Assembly: GCF_002019645.1 (NCBI RefSeq)
Contig: NZ_KV917374.1
Coordinates: 1,872,696 to 1,936,695, forward strand
Origin: Litchfieldia alkalitelluris
GTDB taxonomy: Bacteria > Bacillota > Bacilli > Bacillales > Bacillaceae_L
Length of the DNA: 64,000 nucleotides
Direction: 5' to 3'
Position numbers and translations under genes: made by a program. Under the pieces are notes generated by a model that was not told the DNA's origin, did not search any database, and saw only the letters and a program-made list of their open reading frames with translations. Positions within the stretch are counted from its first letter, which is position 1. Each line of letters starts with the position of its first letter. Shown piece by piece: positions 8,403 through 18,068 of the stretch.

Positions 8403-9658
8403 GTCTTGCAGAAAAGGCGTTCTTAGGAAGCTTAATGAAAGCTGGTTATCTGATTAAAGATACGGTGATTTCGCCAGACCAACTAGAGAGCACTGTTCAT
8501 CAAGAATTGATGAGAAGAATGGTTGAATTAAGCCATGCTGGTAAAAATAGTGACTTAGTCAGCTTGTCAACGTTGCCTGATCTAGAGGCCTTTGGAGGAA
8601 TCTCCTACCTGTCTGAGTTGTTGTCGTATGCGGATATTGAAAAGTTTGAAATCATCGAAGAAATCATCATTGATGTGTGGAAGGAGCGTGAAAAAAGAAA
8701 CATCCTGAAACTTGCAGGGGTTCACAATTGGGAGATTGCTAGAGTCATCACTGAATTGGATAAAATTAACCAAGTGAAAACTAATGATCATACGTCCATT
8801 CAGCAGGCGCTCGCTGTTATGTATGAGGCGCCGTGGGAGGACCCGGAAGCTGTTGTAAGTGCACCTTCTGGAATTAAAAAGCTAGATGAGGTGACAGGAG
8901 GCTTTCAAGATGGCGAAGTGACCATTCTTGCAGCACGACCATCGATGGGAAAAAGCGATGTTATGCTCCATCTAGCCAAATCAGCGGGATGGGCAAATTA
9001 TGTCCCCATCATCTTTTCACTAGAAATGCCAGAAAAGTTACTAACCACACGATTAATCGCTTCCACAGGAGAATTCAATCGTGTGAAAATGCGAGATCCG
9101 AAAAAATGGTTAACTCAAAGCCAAAAGGATACATGGGGAGACGTCATGACAAACCTCAGCGAAACCAATATCCAAATATACGATCGTGCTGGACAAAAGG
9201 TAGGAGAAATGAGAGCCAAAACACGGAAAGTGATGAATACATACCCAAACAAGAAACCAATCATCCTTATCGATTATTTATCACTAATCCAATCCAGCCA
9301 ATTTTACGGAGGAAATGCACACTTACAAATCACCGAAATATCCAGAGAACTTAAAACCTTTGCGAAGGATTTCGTATGTCCTGTGATTTGTTTAGCACAA
9401 TTAAATCGATCAGTGGAATCAAGAGCAAATAAAAGACCGATGATGTCTGATATTCGTGAATCAGGAAGTGTGGAACAAGATGCCGATGTGATTTTGTTTT
9501 TATATCGTGAAAAATATTATGACAAAGGCTCTGACAATTCTTCCCTTGAAATCATTGTCTCGAAAAACCGGAATGGGCCAGTGGGGACGATTAAGGTGAA
9601 ATACAATGTATTTACGGGGAGGATTGAGGAGTTTGAGGAGAATCCTTCTATGGTTTAG
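8396..9658 (+). CDS. DnaB-type replicative helicase, phage type
   Basis: A RecA-fold hexameric helicase that unwinds DNA ahead of the fork. The protein has a DnaB N-terminal helical domain (about 1-110), a linker, and an ATPase domain with Walker A RPSMGKSD (181-188), FSLEMP, Walker B IILIDYLSLI, the CLAQLNRSVE loop and SGSVEQDADVILFLYR. At 420 residues it is slightly shorter than chromosomal DnaC/DnaB. It starts TTG or GTG just after ACGGAGGGTGAGGA, overlapping the DnaD-like remnant. The pairing marks a prophage replication module. No other phage genes are near, so it is a relic that still has an intact frame. Confidence 0.88.
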   Translation: MVSLAEKAFLGSLMKAGYLIKDTVISPDQLESTVHQELMRRMVELSHAGKNSDLVSLSTLPDLEAFGGISYLSELLSYADIEKFEIIEEIIIDVWKEREKRNILKLAGVHNWEIARVITELDKINQVKTNDHTSIQQALAVMYEAPWEDPEAVVSAPSGIKKLDEVTGGFQDGEVTILAARPSMGKSDVMLHLAKSAGWANYVPIIFSLEMPEKLLTTRLIASTGEFNRVKMRDPKKWLTQSQKDTWGDVMTNLSETNIQIYDRAGQKVGEMRAKTRKVMNTYPNKKPIILIDYLSLIQSSQFYGGNAHLQITEISRELKTFAKDFVCPVICLAQLNRSVESRANKRPMMSDIRESGSVEQDADVILFLYREKYYDKGSDNSSLEIIVSKNRNGPVGTIKVKYNVFTGRIEEFEENPSMV

Positions 9659-9700
9659 GGTGATAGGAATTCTTTTAGAAAAAAATAGTCTTATATAGAG

Positions 9701-10129
9701 GTGAACCACTTGTTGGTGAGGGAGTTATACCATGACTGTTTAGCTTATGAGGAATCGACCTTGGCTCATTATATATATCATTTATTATCTGATGAGAAGG
9801 TTTCGTTGGAGGATGATGTCTCTCAATTAGACTTGAAGAAAGCTGATCATCAGAAGGACGCGGAAATGATTGAGAAGAATGTGTTAGGGTTTTATCCGGT
9901 TAAGATTTATTCTTTGAAGATGAGGGTTGGGGAATTTATTTTTGTCTTTGCAAGGAGTACGCAAGAGGCGAAGGAATTCTATGTGAAGACGTTTCAGTGT
10001 ACACCTTTGAATTGTTATGAATATTCGCTGGAGTTTGAGATTAGTAGAGGAAAAGGGAGCACCACATTTAGGGAGATGAAGAAGGAGTTTGTGGAGTTTC
10101 CTACTGTTGCTGGTATTTTTAAGAGATAA
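9701..10129 (+). CDS. Hypothetical protein of prophage relic, 142 aa
   Basis: Family not recognised. The protein is soluble, with no membrane segment, and looks alpha/beta with a conserved-looking YSLKMRVGEFIFVFARS strand pair followed by a short helix (TQEAKEFYVKTF). Two starts are possible: GTG at 9701, or TTG at 9710, which is better spaced from AGAGGTGA. It lies 42 bases after the helicase gene and probably belongs to the same relic operon. Confidence 0.55.
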   Translation: MNHLLVRELYHDCLAYEESTLAHYIYHLLSDEKVSLEDDVSQLDLKKADHQKDAEMIEKNVLGFYPVKIYSLKMRVGEFIFVFARSTQEAKEFYVKTFQCTPLNCYEYSLEFEISRGKGSTTFREMKKEFVEFPTVAGIFKR

Positions 10130-10257
10130 CGGATTGTAAATTACAAGATTTCAAAAAGGTTTTTTAATGCTGGAATCTCATATAAAGTAATAAAAAAGGA
10201 TTACTCGAGCTAAGTTCGACCCCGACCACCGGTATAGAATAGGGATGAAAACTAAAT

Positions 10258-10298
10258 GCAGAGCACCAGTTTTATAAATGGTGTTCTGCTATTTTTTT
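10258..10298 (+). terminator. Intrinsic terminator
   Basis: GCAGAGCACCA and TGGTGTTCTGC form an 11-bp stem with one mismatch, followed by TATTTTTTT. It is well placed to end the prophage relic operon before the accessory island begins. Confidence 0.85.
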
Positions 10299-10616
10299 GC
10301 CTGGAATTATCATTTGAAATCTTCAGTTTGCAAATAAATGAACTTAGAAATGTGGACTAAACTAACAATCGACCCTCCTTAACTCCTACCCTAGAATTAT
10401 AGTATTCTATTTTACCTATCCTAACCCCTCAATAAATTTCATTAGGCTTTAATTACCACTATTTTTAAATTGAAAATGTAGAAAATTATCAAAAATATAG
10501 TACAATTGTCGTAGGTGGTAATTTATTGACAATTATTTATAATCCACATATATCTCAACTTCAAGATTTTAGACTAACACAGTAATGGATATAAAACTCT
10601 TCATGGAGGCTTAATA
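10299..10616. other. Gap before the GHKL operon
   Basis: No gene is seen. The left part is AT-rich. The right part carries a promoter candidate (10526-10554) and the RBS of the GHKL ATPase gene. Confidence 0.5.
10526..10554 (+). promoter_or_regulatory. SigA-type promoter of the GHKL operon
   Basis: A perfect -35 TTGACA (10526-10531) is separated by 17 bases from TATATC (10549-10554), about 62 bases before the ATG. Confidence 0.6.
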
Positions 10617-12563
10617 ATGAATACATTTTGGAATTTCCCAGCAGCAACTGGTGGAATGATTAATTCTATCAATAATGCTGGTTTGGAAACGTTTAGAGGG
10701 AATGCAATCGAATCATTGACAAGAGAGGTATGTCAAAATTCGTTAGATGCTGTGAAAGATTCAACGAGACCGGTTGTTGTTGAGTTTCATAGTTTTGCAG
10801 CAGATACTAAAGACTTCCCTAATGTTTATGAACTGAAAGAAGTATATCTACAGTGCCAAAAGACATGGGAAGGTAGAAATAGAAAGAGTGAGGATTTTCT
10901 CAAACAAGCGTTAACACTTATAAATCAACCAAAAATTAATATGTTAAGAATAAGTGACTTTAATACAAAAGGGTTAGAAGGTGCAAGAAATGGTGAACTT
11001 GGATCGCCATGGAGTTCTTTAGTAAAAGAAGCAGGGTCATCTAACAAAGATGAAAGCTCAGGTGGTAGTTTTGGAATTGGTAAATCAGCACCATTTCTGA
11101 ACTCTAACTTGAGAACACTTTTTTATTCATCCTTAGATGCTTCAGGCTATCATTCTCATATTGGCGTTGCAAACATTATGTCTTTTCGAAAAGAGAATGA
11201 TCAGATTACGTTAGGAAATGGTTATTATACGTATAATGAAAAATCGTTAGCAATCCCAGGTGAGGTCTTACTAGATAGCAATTATAAAAGAACTGAATCA
11301 GGTACAGACATTTTTATTTCAGCATTTGAACCAAGTGGTGATTGGGAGAAGGAGATTATCAAATCAGTCCTTCATAACTTTTTTATCACCGTATTAAATA
11401 ATAAACTTGTTGTTAAAATTAATACTCTTGAAATTAATCAAGACAATATTCAACAGTTAATTATGGACTTAGAAGACAACGAGGAGAATCAATATCTTAA
11501 AAATTATATTCAACTATTAATCTCTGATAAAGCGATTAAAGTTCCTTATCCTGCTAAGCAGTACAAACACGGTATTTCGTTTGAGGAAGGTGAAGCAACA
11601 CTTTATATGTTGAATGGTGAGGACCTAAATAGAAGAGTATTGATGACTAGAAAAACAGGGATGCGAATCTTTGAACAAAAGAATATTAGTGGGAGTATCT
11701 CGTTTACTGGGGTATTGATGATTACTGGCACTAATATGAACAATATTTTCAAACAGATGGAGAACCCTGCCCACAACGAATGGTCACATGAGCGTTATGA
11801 GAAGAATCCTAACCTAGCAAAAAAAATCTATGCCGAATTGCGTAGTTTTATTCGTAATGCAGTAAAAGAGCATTATCAAGAGAAAATTACAGATAGCATG
11901 GATGCAGTCGGATTAAGTGATTTTCTTCCGAATAAAAACTTAATGGACTCAGGTGTAAATAAAACAGAATCTCTGAATTCAACGATAAAACATATTATTA
12001 CAAAAGAGAAAAAAGAAGCACCAAAGAAAAGAAAAGTGTCCAAGTCAAGGGACCTTAATGTAGAAGAGATTGATGAGCAATTAGCCGGTGAGTTTGGTAT
12101 CACTCCAACAGGTGACCAGGGAGGAAACGGAACTGGGACTCATGGTGATGGAACGACAACGAATGGCGGAGGTTCAACAGATCAAGGTGGACAAAATGAA
12201 GTCAATCCTGATACGACTGGTGAAACAGATAAGAAGAGAGAACGAAAGCCAAGTAAAGATCCAATTACAATCAAGCAAAGATATGCCTGTGTGGAGAGAG
12301 AAAACGGAAAATATAGCTTCTTTATTTCACCAAAGAAATCACTACCAAGTGGCCGTCTTGTTTTTAAAGTAATGGGAGAGCAAAGTGATTATGACTTACC
12401 TATAAAAAACGCCAGCTCAGATGATAGTAATGTGATAGTTGAAAAATTTAGTTCAAACACGGTTTATCTTAACTCCATTGAGGCAAACAAGGGTTTTGTC
12501 ATAAATGTGGAAGTTGATTACTCCGACTACTGTGTGATGGAGGTGGAGCTCTATGAAAATTAA
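10617..12563 (+). CDS. GHKL (Hsp90/MutL-like) ATPase of an accessory operon
   Basis: The N-terminal third has the three GHKL ATP-binding motifs: N-box LTREVCQNSLDA (catalytic Glu37, metal Asn41), G1 ISDFNTKGL (Asp114), and the lid GGSFGIGKSAPF (149-160). Such ATPases act as ATP-driven clamps, as in MutL, MORC and Hsp90. A middle transducer-like region follows. A low-complexity Gly/Thr/Asn-rich linker (about 500-535) leads to a basic stretch and a C-terminal beta domain (about 550-648). It does not look like MutL or gyrase outside the ATPase core. It is first in a five-gene operon that ends in a PLD-helicase. ATG follows CATGGAGGCTTAATA. A defence role is inference from the neighbours. Confidence 0.8.
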   Translation: MNTFWNFPAATGGMINSINNAGLETFRGNAIESLTREVCQNSLDAVKDSTRPVVVEFHSFAADTKDFPNVYELKEVYLQCQKTWEGRNRKSEDFLKQALTLINQPKINMLRISDFNTKGLEGARNGELGSPWSSLVKEAGSSNKDESSGGSFGIGKSAPFLNSNLRTLFYSSLDASGYHSHIGVANIMSFRKENDQITLGNGYYTYNEKSLAIPGEVLLDSNYKRTESGTDIFISAFEPSGDWEKEIIKSVLHNFFITVLNNKLVVKINTLEINQDNIQQLIMDLEDNEENQYLKNYIQLLISDKAIKVPYPAKQYKHGISFEEGEATLYMLNGEDLNRRVLMTRKTGMRIFEQKNISGSISFTGVLMITGTNMNNIFKQMENPAHNEWSHERYEKNPNLAKKIYAELRSFIRNAVKEHYQEKITDSMDAVGLSDFLPNKNLMDSGVNKTESLNSTIKHIITKEKKEAPKKRKVSKSRDLNVEEIDEQLAGEFGITPTGDQGGNGTGTHGDGTTTNGGGSTDQGGQNEVNPDTTGETDKKRERKPSKDPITIKQRYACVERENGKYSFFISPKKSLPSGRLVFKVMGEQSDYDLPIKNASSDDSNVIVEKFSSNTVYLNSIEANKGFVINVEVDYSDYCVMEVELYEN

Positions 12564-13398
12564 TACATCCTATCCATATCCAGTGCTGTATATGAATAAT
12601 GATGATTATACTAAGTCTAGTTTCTCATCCCAAATAAATGTGAGTGAATCATTCGGAGAAATGCATATTCATGTGTCGTTTCAGCTGAACAATATTGAAA
12701 TCAAAAGGTTGATAGATAACCAATCAGCCGTGTATTTAATCCATCTTGAATGTGGACAGACCAGCTATCGAAATGTATTCGAAACTCATTCGGAAGTTTT
12801 AGAGATATCTGTCCCTACCAAGTTGTTAAGAGGTAAAATCTCTATCCATTCATTTATTATTGCGAAAGAGAGAATTGAGAATTATAAAAATGACTCGTTA
12901 AATGAGTGGTATCAGCACATTCCTATCACGTTTGAAAAAGGCAACCTAATTGCCATTGGAGAAGCGATTGAAACGACTTTATTTGACGATAACACAGAGC
13001 TGTTGAATCTACCATCGATCGTGACTGTGACTAAGTCATTAAAGAATGATTATATGGAAGTAGACATTCATTCAAATAATATTACGATTTTACTACCTGA
13101 ATATGAATATAAGCAATATGCTTCAAGTGGTAGTTCAAGATTGAAGGAGACGATATTATCAATGGTTATTGTCCCTTCTCTCGTGTATGTTTTTTCAAAA
13201 ATCAAAGATAACAGCGGAGATCTTGATGAGTATACGTGGTATCAAGTGTTAGAGAAGATTTTTGAAGAAAATAACTATCGACTTGAAGATGTTGGAACAG
13301 ATGTCTTATCTCCACTAAAAGCTGCTCAACTAGTTTTAAGAAAACCATTAAAAGCTAGTTTTGAAGAAATTGAAAAGCTGAATAAAACGGAGGACTAA
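12553..13398 (+). CDS. Unknown protein of the GHKL operon, 281 aa
   Basis: Not recognised. It overlaps the ATPase gene by 11 bases and has GGAGGTGGAG as RBS, so it is translationally coupled. The N-terminal half looks all-beta (for example FGEMHIHVSFQLNNIEIK). The C-terminal half is helical. There is no signal peptide or membrane segment. The tight coupling suggests a stoichiometric partner of the GHKL ATPase. Confidence 0.7.
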   Translation: MKINTSYPYPVLYMNNDDYTKSSFSSQINVSESFGEMHIHVSFQLNNIEIKRLIDNQSAVYLIHLECGQTSYRNVFETHSEVLEISVPTKLLRGKISIHSFIIAKERIENYKNDSLNEWYQHIPITFEKGNLIAIGEAIETTLFDDNTELLNLPSIVTVTKSLKNDYMEVDIHSNNITILLPEYEYKQYASSGSSRLKETILSMVIVPSLVYVFSKIKDNSGDLDEYTWYQVLEKIFEENNYRLEDVGTDVLSPLKAAQLVLRKPLKASFEEIEKLNKTED

Positions 13399-13399
13399 C

Positions 13400-14164
13400 A
13401 TGAAATTAAAATTCATCTCAGATGAAACACTGACCGACTTACGAACGAATTATGAAGAGTATAAAACCTATTATCATAATCAAGATCATACATGGTTTGA
13501 TAACTACTTCAAAGAAAAAGGCAGAGTTTTTGAGTCAACTGTTGATTTTGACATGCCAGTATTTGATTTAAGTGAAGAATTTGCTATTAGTGATAAAGAA
13601 AATGTGAAGGTAATCTATGAAGCTTTGAAACATCTAACAGTCACTCAAGCTACACAAGAAAGATTATGGGCAGGGTTGGCTCATTTGCAATTTAGAGATT
13701 ATGCATTTTATCGAATGAAAAAGGAAATCGAAGAGAAGAACGACAAACGGATTAATACATCCATCTTTTTTAAGAACGGTAATAAGCGCTCTTTATTCGT
13801 TCATATTCTTGCTAGGTTATGGTGGGTTGGGTATATGACATATGATGAGTCTAATGAAAGTAATCCTTATTGGCTAACCGAATTCTTTTGTAGCAAGGAC
13901 TTTTCAGCAAGATGTGTTGTGTTTTTCTCTAGTAATTTAACATCGAATAAAACCATTACTACAGGAATTTTACGATCAATCATTAAGTTGGATGCGAAAG
14001 GGATTGCTGTTAAGAGGGATCACTTTGTACAGGCTACAAAGTACTTAAATGTTGTTGGTGGGGCGATGATTTTGGATATGTTATCTACTGATGAAGTGGA
14101 GAAGATGGTGGATAAATATTTAGCCAAGTATTTTAATCTAGAAGTAGAAGCTCAAGTAAGTTAA
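13400..14164 (+). CDS. DUF6339-like protein, 254 aa
   Basis: From memory it resembles the family labelled DUF6339, with an aromatic-rich core (ERLWAGLAHLQFRDYAFYRM, then LARLWWVGYMTYDE, then YWLTEFF). It is helical and soluble. The start one base after the previous stop, with ACGGAGGACTAAC as RBS, shows it is part of the operon. Molecular function is unknown. The family label should be confirmed by a profile search. Confidence 0.65.
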   Translation: MKLKFISDETLTDLRTNYEEYKTYYHNQDHTWFDNYFKEKGRVFESTVDFDMPVFDLSEEFAISDKENVKVIYEALKHLTVTQATQERLWAGLAHLQFRDYAFYRMKKEIEEKNDKRINTSIFFKNGNKRSLFVHILARLWWVGYMTYDESNESNPYWLTEFFCSKDFSARCVVFFSSNLTSNKTITTGILRSIIKLDAKGIAVKRDHFVQATKYLNVVGGAMILDMLSTDEVEKMVDKYLAKYFNLEVEAQVS

Positions 14165-14202
14165 TTGTCATAAAGGAATTTCAAGGTCGAAAGGATGATA
14201 AA

Positions 14203-14646
14203 ATGAGACAAGTATTATCAATTCCAGCTGGTGAAACACTACAAAACATTAAGGCTTATCATGTGCATGCATATCCACATCCACGTAACTATGAAAAAAG
14301 TCAGTTTGTCACTTTCCGTGCACCAAGAGGTGGCAAGATGGACATGTTATATTCGATTGTAGAAGAAATTGTCCTTGATCCGAGAAAACACAATGTAGAA
14401 GAGGATTTAACTCATTTAGGTGATGACGCTAGAGAACGAATATTAATGTATATTCAGGCAAGGAAGGGTACACGCTTTGGGTTTGAAAGAGAAGATCGAG
14501 ATTATATGTTTTATGTATTAAAAGAGGAAGTACCTCTATCACATACTCCTAGACCCAAAGGGAAAAACACAGCAGGTCATACCTATTATACCTATGATGA
14601 AATCACCAGTGGTAAAGAAGAAATAGTGATTGAATCAAGAATGTAA
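14203..14646 (+). CDS. Unknown small protein of the GHKL operon, 147 aa
   Basis: Not recognised. It is soluble and basic, with a mostly beta N-terminal part (FVTFRAPRGGKMDMLYSIVE) and a C-terminal tail rich in Tyr and Thr. It follows the DUF6339-like gene by 38 bases with RBS AAAGGATG. It is probably a structural or adaptor component, which is inference from position only. Confidence 0.6.
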   Translation: MRQVLSIPAGETLQNIKAYHVHAYPHPRNYEKSQFVTFRAPRGGKMDMLYSIVEEIVLDPRKHNVEEDLTHLGDDARERILMYIQARKGTRFGFEREDRDYMFYVLKEEVPLSHTPRPKGKNTAGHTYYTYDEITSGKEEIVIESRM

Positions 14647-14691
14647 CTAAGAAGATTAAACTAAAGAATTTCTTTAATTGAGGGATTAACC

Positions 14692-17499
14692 ATGATTGAA
14701 CAAAGAAAATTAATCGTAAACTCTGAAAAAGGCAATTTTTTAAATGAACTAGTCAAATCGATCAATGAATGCACTCGCTTTTATTTCAGTGCTGCTTTTA
14801 TTAATTTTAGTGGATTACAGCTTTTACTTGAACCATTAAAGCAAGCGGAAGCAAGAGGAATAAAAGGCCAAATTATAACTTCAACATACTTAAATTTTAC
14901 AGACAGCAAGTCACTATGGAAAATCAAAGATTTCAAAAATATTGACCTGAAGGTATTTGTTACTGATAAAGAAATTGGTTTTCATACAAAGGCATATATC
15001 TTTGAATATGAAGATTATTATAAGGTGATTATTGGCTCATCAAATATTACTCAAAGTGCGTTAAAGAGTAATATTGAATGGAATGTTGAAATGGTCTCGA
15101 AGGATGATTCATTCCTAGAGAGTGTACTAAAAGAATATAATCATCTATGGAATAGCAGTACGGTTGCTGATGATGCTTTTATTACTAGATATGAGGATTT
15201 TCTAAGTAAGTTGGTTAATCATAATGCAAAGCAACAACTAATCTATGAACATGTTGAATATATTGTTCCTAATCGAATGCAAAAAAGAGCGATGGAGAAT
15301 TTAGAGAGACTCCGTTCATTTGGTGAAACTAAAGCATTAGTAATCGCAGCGACTGGGACAGGTAAAACCTATATGTCTGCATTTGATGTTAAGCATTTTC
15401 AGCCAAAAAAACTACTATTTATTGTGCATAGAGAAGAAATATTAAAAAAGGCCAAAGAAACCTTTGAAAAGTTAATTACTAACAAAGGAGTTACATTCGG
15501 CTTATTAACAGGAAATCAAAAGGATAAGAATGCTGATTATTTATTTGCAACGATTCAAACCTTATCAAGATATTATACTGAGTTTAAAGCGGATGAGTTT
15601 GATTATATTATTTTCGATGAAGCACATCATGCTACTAGTGCTAGTTATCAGACAGTCCTTAATTACTTTAAACCTAAGTTCACATTAGGAATGACGGCGA
15701 CACCCGAACGAAGTGATGGAGTAAGTGTGTTTGACTTGTTCGATAATAATGTTGCAATAGAGGTTCGTCTTCATGAGGCATTAGATGATGAATTAATCAT
15801 TCCTTTTCATTATTTTGGAATTACGGATATTGAAGGTATTGATTTGAGTGATGTTGATATTGACGATGTAGCAGAGATTACGAAGCGCTTAAAGGTAAAT
15901 GAGCGGGTTGATTTTATCATCGAGAATATGAACTTCTATAATCATGATGGTGATAAGAGGAAATGTTTAGGGTTCTGTGCGAGTAAAGAGCATGCGAGAT
16001 ATATGGCAGATGAATTTAATAAAAGAGGACATAATTCTGTTTATTTATCTGGTGATGATTCAGTTGAAAACCGTTCCTACTATATTCGAAAGTTAGAAGA
16101 TGATAGAGACGAGTTAGAGTTTATTTTTACAGTTGATATTTTTAATGAAGGGGTCGATATTCCTTCTGTTAATACTGTTTTAATGTTAAGGCCTACTAAT
16201 TCTCCAATCGTATTCATTCAACAATTGGGAAGAGGGCTCCGTAAATATAAGGAAAAGCAATTTTTAACTGTTCTAGATTTCATCGGAAATCATAGTAAAA
16301 CATTCCTAATCGCTATCGCATTAAATGGTAGCAGATATTATGATAAGGAAAGTTTGAAAGTCGCTATCGCTACGGGATTTGCGAATATTCCTGGAGCGAC
16401 TCATATCCAAATGGATAAAATCTCTCAAGAGAGAATTCTCGAGCAAATTGATAAAGAGAACTTTAATTCGATGAAGTACTTAAGAGAAGAATATTTCGAG
16501 TTTAAGAAACTAAATCAAGGTCGAACTCCATATTTACTTATGGATTATTTAAAATTTGATGGTGCTCCTGATCCAGTAAAATTTATTGATAAAGAAAAAA
16601 TTTATCAGCAATTTGTTGCAAAGGCTGAGAAGGATGAACCCTTGAGGTCACTATTTAGTAATGTAGCCTTTGAAGGTGCATTAAGAGAACTATCTGGACA
16701 GCTGCCCCTTAAGAGAATTTACGAGTTTGTTATTCTTAAATACTTATTAGACCATGATCAAATAACCGTTCAACAAGCAAAACACGAGATATTAAAACAT
16801 GTTAAAGATATTGATGAAGATAGTATTAGTCATGCATTTGAATGCTTAAACCAAGACTATTATGATAGTGTACAAAAAAGAGGGAAATTACAGCTAGGTA
16901 ACCACATGAATGGCACATTAACTAAAACAGAAGCATTTAGAGCACTTCTTGAAAATAGTGAATATAAAAAATATATCGTTGATATTATTAACTATGGTAT
17001 TTATCGTTATGAGAAGGAATATCAGAATGACTATTATGGAGTACCTCATTTTAAACTATATGAACAATATCAAATGATCGATGCTGCAGTGCTTTCAAAT
17101 TACCGGAAAACACATAGTTCATTTAGAGGATCAGGTCTTCTAGCTAATGGTAATGAGTACTTCTTATATATTGATCTTCATAAAGAGGAAGGAATCAAAG
17201 AGAGTATTAATTATAAGGATAAATTCATTAACGAAAAGTACTTTCAATGGCAGACACCTAATAGTACAAGCCAGGGAACTGATCGTGGGAAGAATATTAT
17301 CTTCAATGAAGCAAGAGGAGTCAACCTTCATTTATTTATTCGAAAATATAAAGAAATTGATGGTAAGGTTGAGCCGTATATTTATATTGGTAAAGGCAAT
17401 ACAGTTGAATATGAAGATGAAAAACCTATTACGGTTAAAATGAAGCTTGAACATGAGATACCTGCTAGATTGTATACTGAGTTTGTAAAAAAAGTTTAA
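14692..17499 (+). CDS. PLD nuclease-SF2 helicase-DUF3427 protein
   Basis: The N-terminal domain is phospholipase-D-like (about 1-150), with an HxK motif (HTKAY, H98/K100) and GSSNIT (115-120). The usual HKD Asp position appears to be Glu. A superfamily 2 helicase follows (about 200-560): AATGTGKTYM (motif I), IIFDEAHH (II), LGMTATPERSDG (III), FNEGVDIPSVN (V) and QQLGRGLRK (VI). The C-terminal half matches DUF3427, ending in LHLFIRKYKE and a small barrel. These proteins act on DNA and are often found in mobile or defence islands. Last gene of the operon, followed by a strong terminator. Confidence 0.9.
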   Translation: MIEQRKLIVNSEKGNFLNELVKSINECTRFYFSAAFINFSGLQLLLEPLKQAEARGIKGQIITSTYLNFTDSKSLWKIKDFKNIDLKVFVTDKEIGFHTKAYIFEYEDYYKVIIGSSNITQSALKSNIEWNVEMVSKDDSFLESVLKEYNHLWNSSTVADDAFITRYEDFLSKLVNHNAKQQLIYEHVEYIVPNRMQKRAMENLERLRSFGETKALVIAATGTGKTYMSAFDVKHFQPKKLLFIVHREEILKKAKETFEKLITNKGVTFGLLTGNQKDKNADYLFATIQTLSRYYTEFKADEFDYIIFDEAHHATSASYQTVLNYFKPKFTLGMTATPERSDGVSVFDLFDNNVAIEVRLHEALDDELIIPFHYFGITDIEGIDLSDVDIDDVAEITKRLKVNERVDFIIENMNFYNHDGDKRKCLGFCASKEHARYMADEFNKRGHNSVYLSGDDSVENRSYYIRKLEDDRDELEFIFTVDIFNEGVDIPSVNTVLMLRPTNSPIVFIQQLGRGLRKYKEKQFLTVLDFIGNHSKTFLIAIALNGSRYYDKESLKVAIATGFANIPGATHIQMDKISQERILEQIDKENFNSMKYLREEYFEFKKLNQGRTPYLLMDYLKFDGAPDPVKFIDKEKIYQQFVAKAEKDEPLRSLFSNVAFEGALRELSGQLPLKRIYEFVILKYLLDHDQITVQQAKHEILKHVKDIDEDSISHAFECLNQDYYDSVQKRGKLQLGNHMNGTLTKTEAFRALLENSEYKKYIVDIINYGIYRYEKEYQNDYYGVPHFKLYEQYQMIDAAVLSNYRKTHSSFRGSGLLANGNEYFLYIDLHKEEGIKESINYKDKFINEKYFQWQTPNSTSQGTDRGKNIIFNEARGVNLHLFIRKYKEIDGKVEPYIYIGKGNTVEYEDEKPITVKMKLEHEIPARLYTEFVKKV

Positions 17500-17507
17500 G
17501 AAATGAC

Positions 17508-17541
17508 AAGAACCAGGATCTAATTAGATTCCTGGTTCTTG
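17508..17541. terminator. Bidirectional terminator
   Basis: CAAGAACCAGGaTCTA and TTCCTGGTTCTTG form a long stem between the converging helicase and NUDIX genes. Confidence 0.85.
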
Positions 17542-17542
17542 T

Positions 17543-17941
17543 TTAGTTAGCTTGGTTTATTAACTGTTCTACAGCAGGTATATCTGCTGGTGCCCACTTT
17601 AATGAGTCTAGGTTCTCTCTTCTTAACCAAATAAGTTTTGAGTGCTCACTTGGTGTTGGTATTCCTTCAACGATTTTACATGTAATGCAAAGAATATTTA
17701 TTATAAATGTATCGTATTCATGCGTATTGTCATGGAATAAATCGATAGTTTCAATTGTACAATTCAACTCCTCATGTATTTCTCTTTTTAAAGCAGAGTA
17801 GATGTCCTCATCTTTTTCTACTTTTCCACCAGGAAATTCCCACATGTTTGGGATCGCCATGTCAGGTGATCTTAGGGCACATAATATTTCATTTTGGTCG
17901 TTTTCTATGATTGCAGCTACTACTTTTACAAGCTTTTTCAA
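17543..17941 (-). CDS. NUDIX hydrolase, MutT-like (d)NTP pyrophosphatase
   Basis: The Nudix box (about 39-61) reads GKVEKDEDIYSALKREIHEE, giving the G-x5-E-x7-REUxEE pattern; the final Gly is Asn. Together with the conserved WEFPGG in front and APADIPAVEQL at the end, it matches 8-oxo-dGTP diphosphatase/MutT-type proteins of about 130 residues. I place the start at TTG 17941 because GGAGGAG lies 7 bases upstream. A GTG two codons earlier would be too close. Such enzymes are common in DNA-conflict islands, perhaps cleaning nucleotide pools. Confidence 0.85.
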   Translation of the reverse strand: MKKLVKVVAAIIENDQNEILCALRSPDMAIPNMWEFPGGKVEKDEDIYSALKREIHEELNCTIETIDLFHDNTHEYDTFIINILCITCKIVEGIPTPSEHSKLIWLRRENLDSLKWAPADIPAVEQLINQAN

Positions 17942-18040
17942 AAGCACTCCTCCTATATACTGTGTTATTTGATAATAATATCACCTTTTTACTGATAGGA
18001 TAAGAGTCGATTAGGTAAAAGTAATAGAGTATACTACATC

Positions 18041-18068
18041 AAAAAAGACTGGATCAAGAAACCCAGTC
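18041..18068 (-). terminator. Intrinsic terminator of the sigma gene
   Basis: On the minus strand GACTGG and CCAGTC form a stem around TTTCTTGAT, followed by TTTTTT. The stem includes the last codons of the sigma gene. Confidence 0.75.

Noticed and set aside
9500-9709. Open frames on the opposite strand or other frames of large genes (for example within the helicase, Hsp70 and lysin genes)
   Set aside because: They lack RBS, show no family likeness, and follow the codon pattern of the real gene on the other strand.
10210-10235. TTCGACCCCGACCACCGG looked like the 3' end of a tRNA, and so a possible att site for the island
   Set aside because: No acceptor stem, T-stem partner or CCA context can be folded, and no second copy of the sequence is seen at the island's right end.
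10617-12563. GHKL ATPase as MutL or gyrase B
   Set aside because: Only the ATP-binding core matches; no MutL C-terminal or TOPRIM region is seen.
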